A stretch of 64,000 nucleotides of DNA, taken from contig JADJJZ010000003.1 of the NCBI GenBank assembly GCA_016706255.1, positions 310,001 through 374,000 on the forward strand, read 5' to 3'. Made by a program: the position numbers and the translations under genes. The notes beneath the pieces were generated by a model, which was given only the letters and a program-made list of their open reading frames with translations, was not told where the DNA came from and did no database searches. The DNA comes from Bacteroidota bacterium. GTDB taxonomy: Bacteria > Bacteroidota > Bacteroidia > Chitinophagales > BACL12. This document shows, piece by piece, positions 35,051 to 44,781 of the stretch. The stretch's first letter is position 1, and every line of letters begins with the position of its first letter.

Positions 35051-36340
35051 TTATTTAGCCATCAAACTTTCAATTTCATCCACTTCAACCGGACAATCAC
35101 GCATAAAATCGTATTTACCGTTTGATGTAATCATAATGTCGTTTTCAATACGAATACCTATACCTTCTTCAGGGATATAAATTCCAGGTTCACAGGTTAA
35201 TACTGCACCTTCTGCCAAAGGAGCATAATGATCACCGATATCATGAACATCTAAACCCAAATGATGTCCTGTTCCATGCATAAAATATTTTTTGTAAGCA
35301 GGATTATCAGGGTTTTGATTTTTAATATCAGTATCAGTTATCAATCCCAGTCCCAATAACTCTTTTTCCATTACCTTACCCACTTCTGCATTAAAGTCTT
35401 TCAATATCATACCAACATGCATCATATTTATTGCCTCACGCTGAACGCGTAATACTGCATTATATACATCTTTTTGGCGCGGTGTAAATTTGCCGTTCAC
35501 AGGAATGGTTCTGGTTAAATCGGCACAATAATTTGCATATTCCGCACCAAAATCCATAAGTATTAAGTCGCCGTCGTTGCAGGGTAAATTATTATCTACA
35601 TAATGTAATACACAAGCGTTGGCTCCACTGGCGATAATACTTCCATAAGCCTGGCGGGTAGCACGGTTGCTGAGAAAAGTGTGCATGATTTCCGCTTCAA
35701 TTTCAAATTCCATCACACCCGGTTTAACAAATTTCAACACGCGGTGAAAGGCTTTGTTGGTGATGTCGCAGGCAGTCTGCATTAATTTTTTCTCAAATTC
35801 ACTTTTTCTGGTGCGCAATTTTGCCAATATCGGAGCACATCGTTCAAATTGATGTAAGGGAAAGCGATTTTTAGTATCTGCTATAAAACGAGCATCACGT
35901 GTTGGCACTATAATATTTGCCCTGTCGTTTTCATTCGTGTTCAGATATACATTTTCAGCATGATTCATCAACATATTAAAAATGGCAGGGAATTCTTCTT
36001 TCCAATGAACCGTACTGATACCGCTGGTTGCAGTAGCCTCGGCCTCGGTATATTTATGACCTTCCCAAACTGCTATATAGGCACTGGTTTTCTTTAGGAA
36101 TAGCGCTTCGCGGTATTTAGGATTAGGGCAATCAGGGTATATAAGCAGTATACTTTCCTCCTGATCAATGCCGCTGAGATAAAAAATATCGCTGTTCTGT
36201 TTGAAAGGATGTGTTTGGTCAGCATTAAACGGCATTTCATCATTACTGTTAAAAATGGCTATGCTGTTGGGTTTCAGGTGTTTAACAAAGTTGTTTCTGT
36301 TTTGGATAAACAACTGGCTGTCGATTGGCAAATACTTCAT
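35051..36340 (-). CDS. pepP: Xaa-Pro aminopeptidase (M24B family)
   Basis: 429 residues with an N-terminal creatinase-like domain and a C-terminal pita-bread metallopeptidase domain. All five metal ligands of the family are present: Asp263 and Asp274 (LMDFGAEYANYCADLTRT), His355 (HGTGHHLGLDVHD), Glu384 (TCEPGIYIP) and Glu399 (GIRIENDI). The enzyme removes N-terminal residues before proline. No signal peptide, so it is cytoplasmic. It is a single gene; a TACCTTTA -7-like element lies about 20 bases upstream of the ATG without a good -33. Confidence 0.92.
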   Translation of the reverse strand: MKYLPIDSQLFIQNRNNFVKHLKPNSIAIFNSNDEMPFNADQTHPFKQNSDIFYLSGIDQEESILLIYPDCPNPKYREALFLKKTSAYIAVWEGHKYTEAEATATSGISTVHWKEEFPAIFNMLMNHAENVYLNTNENDRANIIVPTRDARFIADTKNRFPLHQFERCAPILAKLRTRKSEFEKKLMQTACDITNKAFHRVLKFVKPGVMEFEIEAEIMHTFLSNRATRQAYGSIIASGANACVLHYVDNNLPCNDGDLILMDFGAEYANYCADLTRTIPVNGKFTPRQKDVYNAVLRVQREAINMMHVGMILKDFNAEVGKVMEKELLGLGLITDTDIKNQNPDNPAYKKYFMHGTGHHLGLDVHDIGDHYAPLAEGAVLTCEPGIYIPEEGIGIRIENDIMITSNGKYDFMRDCPVEVDEIESLMAK

Positions 36341-36480
36341 ATTGTTATTCGGTTGCGGCGCTAAAGGTAGTGAAAAATGCGTTTGGGGTTCTTGTCAAAT
36401 TATTGCATTTCTGCACAGGTGCTAAAGAGAGTAGGGGTTTTATATCAATTTTTAATAATTTTAAACTGAAAACCACACTT

Positions 36481-37935
36481 ATGAAGACATTTTCCTTTCT
36501 TTTTTTATTCCTTACTATTACTAGTCATCAACTTACAGGACAAGTGAAAATTCAGGCTAATGGTGTACTGGGATTCCAATATCTTATCGATACGATTTCC
36601 GGTTTGCCCATGGTAGATTTATGTGTACCCGGCAGCCCGGCTTCAGTCAATGGTTTAAATCATGGTGATAAAATATTAACAATAAATGGACAAAATACCA
36701 ATGGTATGTCGCTTATTGATGTGTCAAACGCTATTAAATCAAATGGAACCGGCGATGCAGAATTATTTATTGAACAAGTAAATGGGAATAAACAATTATT
36801 TACAATTCCTAAAAAAGGTTTTGTTAATATTTCCACCGGGCAATTAACATATAATATTTACTTCAACAGTGATTTTACTGTTTACACTAATAGCACCGAA
36901 CCATGTATTTGGGGTATTGATTGTTTTAATGGATTTGGGTATTATGCCTATTCCTCATCAGAGGCGTTTCTGGGTGAAATTTTAAACGGGCAGCGGGTAG
37001 AAGGGCTATATTATTATACGGAAAACAATAAACCTTATTATTATTTCGGGGCATTTAAAAATAATGATTATTCGGGCCATAGCGAATTGTCGTATCATGA
37101 TGAACAAACTAATGAGGATAATATTTACATAGGTGATTTTGATTACGGTGTACCTCATGGTTATGGGGAAATTAAAAGGACAAACGGTGAATTAATTTAT
37201 GCTGGATATTTTTTTTACGGTATAGAATCCGGATATGGTAAAGGATATTACGCCGGCAAATGGGAAGAAGGGTTCTGGATAAATAATATGTATTGGCGCC
37301 CGTGGCCTGAAGGTGTGCCACATTATAATCCGGCAACAGAGTTTGCATTATATGACATGGTATTAAAACAAGAAGAAGCAGCCTTTAATCTGGAAGTTGA
37401 AGCAGCAAAAAAAGATTTGGAAGCGTATTTTAATTCCACATCAAATTCTACCTTAACCAGCACGCAAAATAATACATCAACACAAACTTATTCTATAGAA
37501 AACTACCCTTTCGGAAGTAGCGAGCAGTTATCCAATTTGCGTTCGCTTTGTGAAGGTTTACAAAATACAAGTAATTCTTATTACACCTATTCTAATCCCG
37601 GCTCTATTACATTTGATACTTATGCGGTTGCAGATATTCAATACGTTTCATTTGATATACCCGCCGGTAAAGAATTGCAGGTAGTATTTTTTATCGAATC
37701 TCCCCAATATGAAAAAATTCGTATTTATCCGAACACCGTTGCATTCAATTATGAAAATACAAATGGAGGTGAACCAACTATGTTTTTTACAGATTGGTTA
37801 TCTGCCGTTAGTCAAACTGTTGTTGTAAGAAATACGCATACCATCGACGGACATGTTTTAATTAAAATAGTTGCTGACCCATCGCAATATTATCAAAAGC
37901 GAACAATTTATTATGTGAGCGGAATTTCGAAATAA
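36481..37935 (+). CDS. secreted protein with PDZ domain and MORN-like repeats
   Basis: The ATG at 36481 gives 484 residues with a signal peptide (ending QLTGQ); the frame from 36325 runs backwards through the pepP promoter area and has no signal. Residues ~25-110 form a PDZ domain (GVLGFQYLIDTISGLPMVDL, PGSPASVNGLNHGDKILTIN). Residues ~200-265 have MORN-like units: GAFKNNDYSGHSELSYHD, IGDFDYGVPHGYGEIK and GYFFYGIESGYGKGYYAGKW. The rest (from about 350) is Gln/Asn/Thr-rich and then an unassigned beta region. PDZ plus MORN in one exported protein is an unusual pairing. Function unknown. Confidence 0.7.
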   Translation: MKTFSFLFLFLTITSHQLTGQVKIQANGVLGFQYLIDTISGLPMVDLCVPGSPASVNGLNHGDKILTINGQNTNGMSLIDVSNAIKSNGTGDAELFIEQVNGNKQLFTIPKKGFVNISTGQLTYNIYFNSDFTVYTNSTEPCIWGIDCFNGFGYYAYSSSEAFLGEILNGQRVEGLYYYTENNKPYYYFGAFKNNDYSGHSELSYHDEQTNEDNIYIGDFDYGVPHGYGEIKRTNGELIYAGYFFYGIESGYGKGYYAGKWEEGFWINNMYWRPWPEGVPHYNPATEFALYDMVLKQEEAAFNLEVEAAKKDLEAYFNSTSNSTLTSTQNNTSTQTYSIENYPFGSSEQLSNLRSLCEGLQNTSNSYYTYSNPGSITFDTYAVADIQYVSFDIPAGKELQVVFFIESPQYEKIRIYPNTVAFNYENTNGGEPTMFFTDWLSAVSQTVVVRNTHTIDGHVLIKIVADPSQYYQKRTIYYVSGISK

Positions 37936-38015
37936 TAGATAGCATAATCTATTCACTCCCCCAATTGTGGTATTTCCAACAATAACGGTTACATCGACCT
38001 TTGCTAAAAAGGTAT

Positions 38016-39563
38016 ATGAAAAATATTTATTTGATTGGATTGGTGCTTGCGGCACAATCGGTGTGCGCTCAACATTACGACGAAACGTTTAATGGTACAG
38101 GGGTCGTTACCGGTTTTACCACATTTAATGGCATTAATATGATAGAACTGCCTATTGATGTGATTTATGAGCCGGGCACAGAAAAAATAATCATGATGAA
38201 CCAATTTAACGGCGCAGGTGGAACCTTGCACAGATTTAATACAGATGGTTCTCCTGATTTATCATTTGGTGTAGACGGCGTGCAGGAAATTGAACCCGAA
38301 ATTGACAACAGGTTTATAAATGTTTTTCCAAAACCTGATGGATATGCAATTGCAGGGTTTGTTTCTCCGGCTTATAATGTATATAGTCCCTTTGTAATGC
38401 ACATCAATTATGATGGTAGCACTGATACTGATTTTGGGGTAGATGGAATTAATGCAATAAACAGCATCGATTCATTAATTACTTATTATGCTTCAATGGG
38501 TAACTCGGGTAAAATTTCAATTACCGGTTGGGATTACAAACCGTTTTTTTCTGAACCGGCTGCCGGCTTGATGCAATTTGACGCTGAAGGGAATTATAAT
38601 ACAGCATTCGGCTATGAAACATTGGGAATTGAAGAGTTTACCCAATTTCATGCAGCATATGAGCTTGCAGACGGACGAACTATTGCTTACGGTTCTACCT
38701 ACAATATTACACATGATACCACAATTGGTTTTGTAACTTGTTATCTGGAAAATGGTTTGCGAGATGAATCATTTGGTGTTGATGGTTTTGTTTTTCCTAA
38801 ACCTGAATCCCCTTATTATAATTTTCAATTCTACCGCGCTACTCAAGGTGCCGATGGTTCTATTTATTTGGCAGGAATAAAATCCAATAATCCGGTATAT
38901 TATTTATATGTAGTAAAAATGGATGTAAATGGAAATATTGATGAAAGTTTTGGAACTAATGGAAATGCTTACGTAAATGCCACCGATATAACGGAATGCA
39001 GACAAATTGTTGTAACGCCTGGTAATGAAATTTATTTACTAAGTTCCGGCCATATGCAAGATGACGCGACACTTCAAACCAATATATTAAAATTATTACC
39101 AAATGGAGAACCTGATTTATCATTCACAAATGGATTGCCGGCTGAATTTAGAATTACAATTGATGGCACAAATGACAATGATGATATAGACGGCCATCAA
39201 ATGATTATTCAGCCTGATGGTAAATTGGTTGTAACCGGTGAAGTAGATGGTTTATCGGGTAATACTGATTATTTTGTTTGTAGAGTTGTTACCAATTCTT
39301 TACCCATTGCAATTAATGAAACCAATGTAAAAACACAAATATCGTTATCGCCAAATCCAACAGTAAATCAATTTACAGTTCAATCACAGGAAATCATTAA
39401 TAAATGTGTAATTTATTCCGCTAATGGCGCAGTAATTAATTCGCTTTATTTTAATAGCAACAATTTTAATTACAACACTGCCGATTTGCCACAGGGTTTG
39501 TATTTTATTAAATTATATCTGCAAAATAACCAACAGGAAGTTTTATCTTTTATTAAAAACTGA
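38016..39563 (+). CDS. T9SS cargo protein with delta-60 propeller repeats
   Basis: I start at the ATG at 38016 because it begins the signal peptide (MKNIYLIGLVLAAQSVCAQ); five extra residues are possible from 38001. Of 515 residues, the body repeats the delta-60 pattern: FNTDGSPDLSFGVDGV, INYDGSTDTDFGVDGI, DVNGNIDESFGTNGNA, LPNGEPDLSF, with QPDGKLVVTGEV-type strands between them. This describes a ~60-residue-blade propeller. The last ~85 residues are a T9SS sorting domain (LSPNPTVNQFTVQS, IYSANGAVINSL, GLYFIKLYLQ). A surface-binding role is likely; no enzyme motif is visible. Confidence 0.85.
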   Translation: MKNIYLIGLVLAAQSVCAQHYDETFNGTGVVTGFTTFNGINMIELPIDVIYEPGTEKIIMMNQFNGAGGTLHRFNTDGSPDLSFGVDGVQEIEPEIDNRFINVFPKPDGYAIAGFVSPAYNVYSPFVMHINYDGSTDTDFGVDGINAINSIDSLITYYASMGNSGKISITGWDYKPFFSEPAAGLMQFDAEGNYNTAFGYETLGIEEFTQFHAAYELADGRTIAYGSTYNITHDTTIGFVTCYLENGLRDESFGVDGFVFPKPESPYYNFQFYRATQGADGSIYLAGIKSNNPVYYLYVVKMDVNGNIDESFGTNGNAYVNATDITECRQIVVTPGNEIYLLSSGHMQDDATLQTNILKLLPNGEPDLSFTNGLPAEFRITIDGTNDNDDIDGHQMIIQPDGKLVVTGEVDGLSGNTDYFVCRVVTNSLPIAINETNVKTQISLSPNPTVNQFTVQSQEIINKCVIYSANGAVINSLYFNSNNFNYNTADLPQGLYFIKLYLQNNQQEVLSFIKN

Positions 39564-39581
39564 TTTTTCATAGCTGTTTAT

Positions 39582-39651
39582 ACATTGGGAAACTATTTTT
39601 TTAGATGTAATTACTGTTAAAATTTCATCTACTGAGTAGTGTTCCCAATGT
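39582..39651. repeat. imperfect inverted repeat upstream of the glutaminase-like gene
   Basis: ACATTGGGAA at 39582-39591 pairs perfectly with TTCCCAATGT at 39642-39651. Inside, ACTA pairs with TAGT, and AGATG (39603-39607) with CATCT (39626-39630). The foldback lies between a cargo gene and the glutaminase-like gene. It could be an RNA structure, a weak terminator or a tiny mobile-element remnant. Confidence 0.5.
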
Positions 39652-39682
39652 TTTACTTATATTTATAGCCAAAACTATAAAT

Positions 39683-40609
39683 ATGAAAATCTTCAAATTA
39701 ACAATCCTGTTGGTGCTCCTCGGCTCCATCGCCCCGGGATGTCAAAAACCACTTGACATTTTAGAAGAAACCTCCACACTCCAATCAACACCTGATTACC
39801 GACTCATGACCCCGGCTTATTACCGAGAGGCAGAAAATGGTGCATCCATTCAAATTCGTTTCTACGAATCACCACGAATTTATGACCTTGCAAAATCACA
39901 CCCTGATTTTGACGTTATTAAAAAAATGGTTGATGATAACATCACTTCAAAATTACCAATACGGGTTTATGAAGGCGGTAAACTAACACCATTTATTACA
40001 TTGGTTGAAGCTGAAGCTGCTTCTGCTGAGGAAATAGCATTGGACAAACAAAAATATGTTATTACACCCGAAGCTACCTCGTACAAAAAATATGTGCCTA
40101 ATATGACTATTCTTAATGGCATATTTGATTTTTGTGCAGCTCAGGGTTGTGCAACAGGAACAGCTACTATTGATTATTGTATTCCATTTCAATATGTGGT
40201 TGATGGTTGTTACGCACGCGCACATAAAATGCGCCAGATTATGCTCAGCAATTATAATGTCAGTTGCGAAAAAGTATTTAGTTACGAAGATGTAACAGGA
40301 TTTTTAGCAGTTGATGCCGGCGATTGTTGCGTATACTGGTGGTATCACGTTGCGCCACTCGTTACTGTAAAAAATGTAGGTGGCGGATATACAAAATATG
40401 TAGTTGATCCAAGTATGTTCGAAGGGCCGGTTACAATTGATACCTGGACTTCAGCTCAAGAAAATTTGAGTTGCTCTCCTTCCGCTAATTTTGGTTATAC
40501 AGAAATTACACCTGGTTATATTTACTCACCGGGTGGAGGAACCGATAATTCATATATTTCAACTAACTGGACTTTGCAGGCTTACGCAAATTTGGAAACC
40601 TGCGATTGA
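39683..40609 (+). CDS. protein-glutaminase-like lipoprotein
   Basis: 308 residues. The signal ends in a lipobox-like APGC (Cys20), so it is probably a lipoprotein. Residues ~150-305 resemble the secreted protein glutaminase of Chryseobacterium, which deamidates protein glutamine side chains. CYARAHKMRQIM has the Cys176 nucleophile, YWWYHVAPLV His222 and YVVDPSMF Asp242, the family Cys-His-Asp order with 20 residues between His and Asp as in the known enzyme. Residues 21-150 would be the pro-region. An anchored form instead of a free enzyme is unusual. It stands alone before a terminator. Confidence 0.8.
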   Translation: MKIFKLTILLVLLGSIAPGCQKPLDILEETSTLQSTPDYRLMTPAYYREAENGASIQIRFYESPRIYDLAKSHPDFDVIKKMVDDNITSKLPIRVYEGGKLTPFITLVEAEAASAEEIALDKQKYVITPEATSYKKYVPNMTILNGIFDFCAAQGCATGTATIDYCIPFQYVVDGCYARAHKMRQIMLSNYNVSCEKVFSYEDVTGFLAVDAGDCCVYWWYHVAPLVTVKNVGGGYTKYVVDPSMFEGPVTIDTWTSAQENLSCSPSANFGYTEITPGYIYSPGGGTDNSYISTNWTLQAYANLETCD

Positions 40610-40621
40610 ATATTTCTAAAT

Positions 40622-40662
40622 AAAAAAAAGGCCGCAAACTATTATGGTTTGCGGCCTTTTTT
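40622..40662. terminator. bidirectional terminator
   Basis: AAAAGGCCGCAAAC pairs perfectly with GTTTGCGGCCTTTT around ATTATG, with A- and T-runs extending both sides. It separates convergent genes. Confidence 0.9.
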
Positions 40663-40674
40663 GTAAAACTAATT

Positions 40675-43600
40675 TTATTTAACAATCGCTATCGTTTTTT
40701 CGAATGTAGCATTGCCAACCATCACTTTAACAATATATAATCCTTCAGCAAGATTATTTACCGGTGTGATTTCTGCATTAATTGTGTTGTTATTAATATC
40801 AGTATTCGTCTGATAAACAACTTCACCTACCATATTGAATAATAAGATATCAGCAGATTCTGTTTCATTACCAATTATTGATAAATCAATGGTAAAGGTT
40901 CCATTACTTGGGTTTGGATAAACGTTGAAAGATGAACTTTCGATTCCTGCAACATCACCTTCTTTACATGATTGAGTTATGGTATATTTAGGAGAACGCT
41001 GAGAACAACCTGTAGCTGTATTTGTTACTTCAACAGCATAATTTCCTCCCGTTGTTACGTTATAGATATTTGAAGTTGCACCTGCAATTATATTTCCGTT
41101 TCTAAACCACTGGTAAGTTAAACTTACACCACCACTTGTTTTAAGTTTTATTGGATTAGCAGTACACAAATCAGTAAAACCTGTAACGTTTGTTATTGTA
41201 GCTGTAGGGCTAGATAAAAGTGTAACTACAACTGCATCAGATAAATCAGAACAACCACCGGGAACGGTTACCATTACAGTAAAGCTACCGTTTTTACTAG
41301 CATTATATGTCATGTTTGTTGCTCCGGCAATGTTTGTACCATTGCGTTTCCACTGATAGCTATAGCCAACACCTGAATTAGCAGTTAATGTAACAAAATC
41401 ACCTTTACAAACTGAAGTTGAACCTTCAGGTGTAATGGTAGCAGTTATTACATCATCAATATTGCCATCACAATTATCATCTATACCATTACAAATTTCA
41501 ATAGCACTTGGATTTACACTTACGTTACTATCATTACAATCAGTACTATCGGTAACATAACCTGCTGGTAATCCACAAGCAAGTGTTGTTGAAGAAATAT
41601 CCCCAAAAGTATCATTATCGGCATCAGCATAATAAGTTAACTGTGTGCCGGTTATTGTAACAGTTTGATTTGCTGTTAAAAAATTTCCGTTAACATCAGT
41701 TACAGTCCAAACTACTGTAGTTACACCTAAAGGGAAAATAGCCGGTGCATTGTTGGTTACAGATGCAACACCGCAATTATCTGCAGTTATAGGAGTTCCT
41801 AATGAAACACCGGTTGCAGTGCAACTTGAATCAGCTGCAATTACTAAAGCTGCTGGTGCAGTAATAGTAGGTAATACATCATCTGTTACAATTACAACTT
41901 GAGTTCCTGTAGCTGTATTTCCTGAACCATCAGTAACTGTCCAGGTAACAGTTGTGTTGCCTAACGGAAATGAAACAGGAGCATCATTTGTTACACTTGC
42001 AACTACACAGTTATCAGAAGTTATAGGAGTTCCTAAAACAACACCAGTAGCACTACAAGCTGAATTTGTGTTAACACGAACTGTATCGGTTGCAGTATAA
42101 ATACCTGTTTCAGTTTCAGGATTATACATTACTAATAACTGGCCACCTTCTACAACGGCACCGGGAATTGAATAATGTGCCTGGTCATCAAGTAATAACA
42201 TTCCAGGACCTAAAATTGAAGAAACATCAATAACTCCTGAAGATTCTTCGTCTTGCGTTAAGTAAGAAGGGGCGCCTAAAATATATCTGTTTTCGTCGTG
42301 CTGAGCAAGTTCAATTAACTCATCGGTTGCAATGCGATATTCCCAAATACGGGCTAAGTATTTTTGATTACCCGGATCTTCCTGAATAATAATATTACCT
42401 GCATTGTCTACAGTCATATTATCCATCATTTTTGGTCCTTCAGTTCCATCTAACAACACAGTAATAGTACCACCTAATTCAGGATTACTAATATCAGTAA
42501 ATTCTAATTTCCATAAACGGCTTGGTGCTGTAAATGAGTTGGTAGTTACAAAATAAAATATTGACGGATTTTGTGGATCCCATGCACCATCTTCAGGACG
42601 TAAAAAGTTTGTTACACCCGCAGTAATAGAATTAGTATTTAAGGTTGCACCTGATAAACCAATAACAGAACCAAGTGAAGTTAAGGTAAAGTTAGTGTTT
42701 GGAGCAGGTATACTTAATGAAGATTCAGTTGAAAGACCATCAACAGTAATTCCGTATAAAATACCATTTGATAAACCAGCTTTTTCAATTTCTAATCCGG
42801 TATTCGTTTTTGTTCCTACATAAACATAAACCTGACCATTTGTAGTATTATCATCTAATTCAACAACAATAGTTTTATCCTGAGCCAAAGTGTTTGCAAC
42901 TGAATTTTCCCAACCTGCTTTTCCAAGTGCAGATAATTCATATGAATTACCAGCTTCTGCACCTGTTACAATATGTGCAAATTGACGGCCTTCGTTGCCT
43001 GACTCTTCACCATTCATGAATATTTTTTCAGTTGAACCATTTCCACTGGCTGCATTATAAAAAGCAGTTTGCTCTGGAAGATCCGCTGAACAAAAACGGC
43101 TAAAAGCTGCAGCAGCCGGTTCATAGGCATTAGTTAATGCATTCCAAACAAAAGCATTTTGCATTAAGTCTTCACCTGAAACAACAGATAAGTCAGCTTT
43201 ATTAATAATCCATTTTGAAACAAAAGTGCCAATAAAACCATGGTCGCGAACAACTCCTAATGTATTGCTAATTTCATGATTAATTAAAACAGTAAAGGTA
43301 CCATCACCGTTATCATAAGCTCCAATACCATCCATCAAACCTGATGCTGTATAACCACCAAAAATATCGCCAGCGGTAAATACTGATGTAAATTGAACGC
43401 CAGGTTTTAACGGAGTTAAATAGGGTGATTGAGAACTTGATGGACCTGTTAAACCGGCAACTAATTCGCTTGAAGCAAACGTAATAATCGGATTTATAAA
43501 TTCTTCATCTGCAGTGCCATCACAATTGTCATCTATTGAATTACAAAGTTCTGTTGCTAAAGGATTAATTAAACTATCAGCATCATTACAATCAGTACTA

Positions 43601-44781
43601 TCAGCAACATATCCAACAGGCATATTGCATGCTAATTCAGTTGTTGCAATATCACCATAATTATCTCCATCTGCATCGGCATACCATAATACTGGTGTGC
43701 AATTTGCTTCAGGTGCCATTGAAATACCACGAATTGAAGTATTTGTAGCAGCTGTTAATAAAACGGTTGGTGTTCCTGTTAAAGTACCATTATATCCTGA
43801 AGCATCAGTTATTGTTACTAATTGGCCGCCACCAGTTGCGCCTGAACCACCTTTAATAGTGCAAAATAAAGTAACGCTTGAGCCATTTACTGTGCCTGTA
43901 ATTCCTCTGTAATCATCAGCGTCAACACCTATAGTTCCATTTAGTGTCCAAGTACCAGCTACTAACGAATATTTTCTTAAAGCGTTTGCACCATCATCAG
44001 CAACATAAATTACATCAATACCGGGTATACCATCCAGATCAGCCATAAAGTATCCATATGGTGAACCTGTTGCAGCAGGAATTCCGGATAAATGCGATAA
44101 AGTTTGTAACCCACTAGTTGGTAATCCTGTGCCAACTGTTCCAACACGGTAAGTAGTTCCGCTTGCAGTTGAAAAATACAATTGATTGTCAAAAACCTGA
44201 ACAACACGAACGTTTGCTAACGTAGCACTTGATAAATCATTCGATGTTGTTCCACCTAAGCTAGCATAACGAATACCACCTGCACCACCTGCCATCCACA
44301 AGTCAGTTCCGTTTGTTGTAGTTGCAGAACGTGGATTATTGGCAGATGCAAAATCTGTTAATGCAGTAGTTGTATTTACTGTACCATCTGCATAAACTAA
44401 ACCAATAACACGATTTACAGAAGCAGCAGTTGTTCCGCTTAACGACGGACCACCGGTTGCTGCATCATAACCGGTCAAAACAATTGCAGAACCGTCGGCC
44501 GACCTGGTTAAGGCGCCTTCCGATGTTGCAGTACCACTTAAAATTAATCTTTTGTTTGCTCCACTAACAGTGGTTGGAAGAGCAATCGATTGAACTAATG
44601 TTCCGGATGTTGTATACTCGTCAAGATAAACAGGATTTCCTGTGTTTACCAACGAAGTAGTACCATCTCCTACACGAACAACCACAATGTTGCCCGCCGT
44701 AAATGCTGTTTGCGCATAAGTTTGTTTAAACAAACCCATAACTGAAAACAACATTCCAAAAATGTACATTTTGCGAATCAT
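40675..44781 (-). CDS. giant T9SS cargo protein: PhoX-like, HYR and MopE-type modules
   Basis: 1368 residues. A signal peptide (ending TYAQ, about residue 24) leads to an N-terminal beta-propeller-like region (25-355) and a first MopE-type motif (WYADADGDNYGDI...TDCNDAD...ELCNSIDDNCDG, about 366-425). About 440-890 resembles the secreted alkaline phosphatase PhoX/DUF839: NHEISNTLGVVRDHGF, RPEDGAWDPQNP, KMMDNMTVDNAGNIII. Two HYR-type modules follow (SDNCVVASVTNDAP, TVTWTVTDGSGN, about 905-1045), then a second MopE-type motif (~1048-1110), two Ig-like domains and the T9SS sorting domain (FNVYPNPSNGTFTIDLS ... KTIAIVK). It is likely a surface phosphatase or binding protein; the metal ligands of PhoX were not verified. 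Confidence 0.8.
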   Translation of the reverse strand: MIRKMYIFGMLFSVMGLFKQTYAQTAFTAGNIVVVRVGDGTTSLVNTGNPVYLDEYTTSGTLVQSIALPTTVSGANKRLILSGTATSEGALTRSADGSAIVLTGYDAATGGPSLSGTTAASVNRVIGLVYADGTVNTTTALTDFASANNPRSATTTNGTDLWMAGGAGGIRYASLGGTTSNDLSSATLANVRVVQVFDNQLYFSTASGTTYRVGTVGTGLPTSGLQTLSHLSGIPAATGSPYGYFMADLDGIPGIDVIYVADDGANALRKYSLVAGTWTLNGTIGVDADDYRGITGTVNGSSVTLFCTIKGGSGATGGGQLVTITDASGYNGTLTGTPTVLLTAATNTSIRGISMAPEANCTPVLWYADADGDNYGDIATTELACNMPVGYVADSTDCNDADSLINPLATELCNSIDDNCDGTADEEFINPIITFASSELVAGLTGPSSSQSPYLTPLKPGVQFTSVFTAGDIFGGYTASGLMDGIGAYDNGDGTFTVLINHEISNTLGVVRDHGFIGTFVSKWIINKADLSVVSGEDLMQNAFVWNALTNAYEPAAAAFSRFCSADLPEQTAFYNAASGNGSTEKIFMNGEESGNEGRQFAHIVTGAEAGNSYELSALGKAGWENSVANTLAQDKTIVVELDDNTTNGQVYVYVGTKTNTGLEIEKAGLSNGILYGITVDGLSTESSLSIPAPNTNFTLTSLGSVIGLSGATLNTNSITAGVTNFLRPEDGAWDPQNPSIFYFVTTNSFTAPSRLWKLEFTDISNPELGGTITVLLDGTEGPKMMDNMTVDNAGNIIIQEDPGNQKYLARIWEYRIATDELIELAQHDENRYILGAPSYLTQDEESSGVIDVSSILGPGMLLLDDQAHYSIPGAVVEGGQLLVMYNPETETGIYTATDTVRVNTNSACSATGVVLGTPITSDNCVVASVTNDAPVSFPLGNTTVTWTVTDGSGNTATGTQVVIVTDDVLPTITAPAALVIAADSSCTATGVSLGTPITADNCGVASVTNNAPAIFPLGVTTVVWTVTDVNGNFLTANQTVTITGTQLTYYADADNDTFGDISSTTLACGLPAGYVTDSTDCNDSNVSVNPSAIEICNGIDDNCDGNIDDVITATITPEGSTSVCKGDFVTLTANSGVGYSYQWKRNGTNIAGATNMTYNASKNGSFTVMVTVPGGCSDLSDAVVVTLLSSPTATITNVTGFTDLCTANPIKLKTSGGVSLTYQWFRNGNIIAGATSNIYNVTTGGNYAVEVTNTATGCSQRSPKYTITQSCKEGDVAGIESSSFNVYPNPSNGTFTIDLSIIGNETESADILLFNMVGEVVYQTNTDINNNTINAEITPVNNLAEGLYIVKVMVGNATFEKTIAIVK

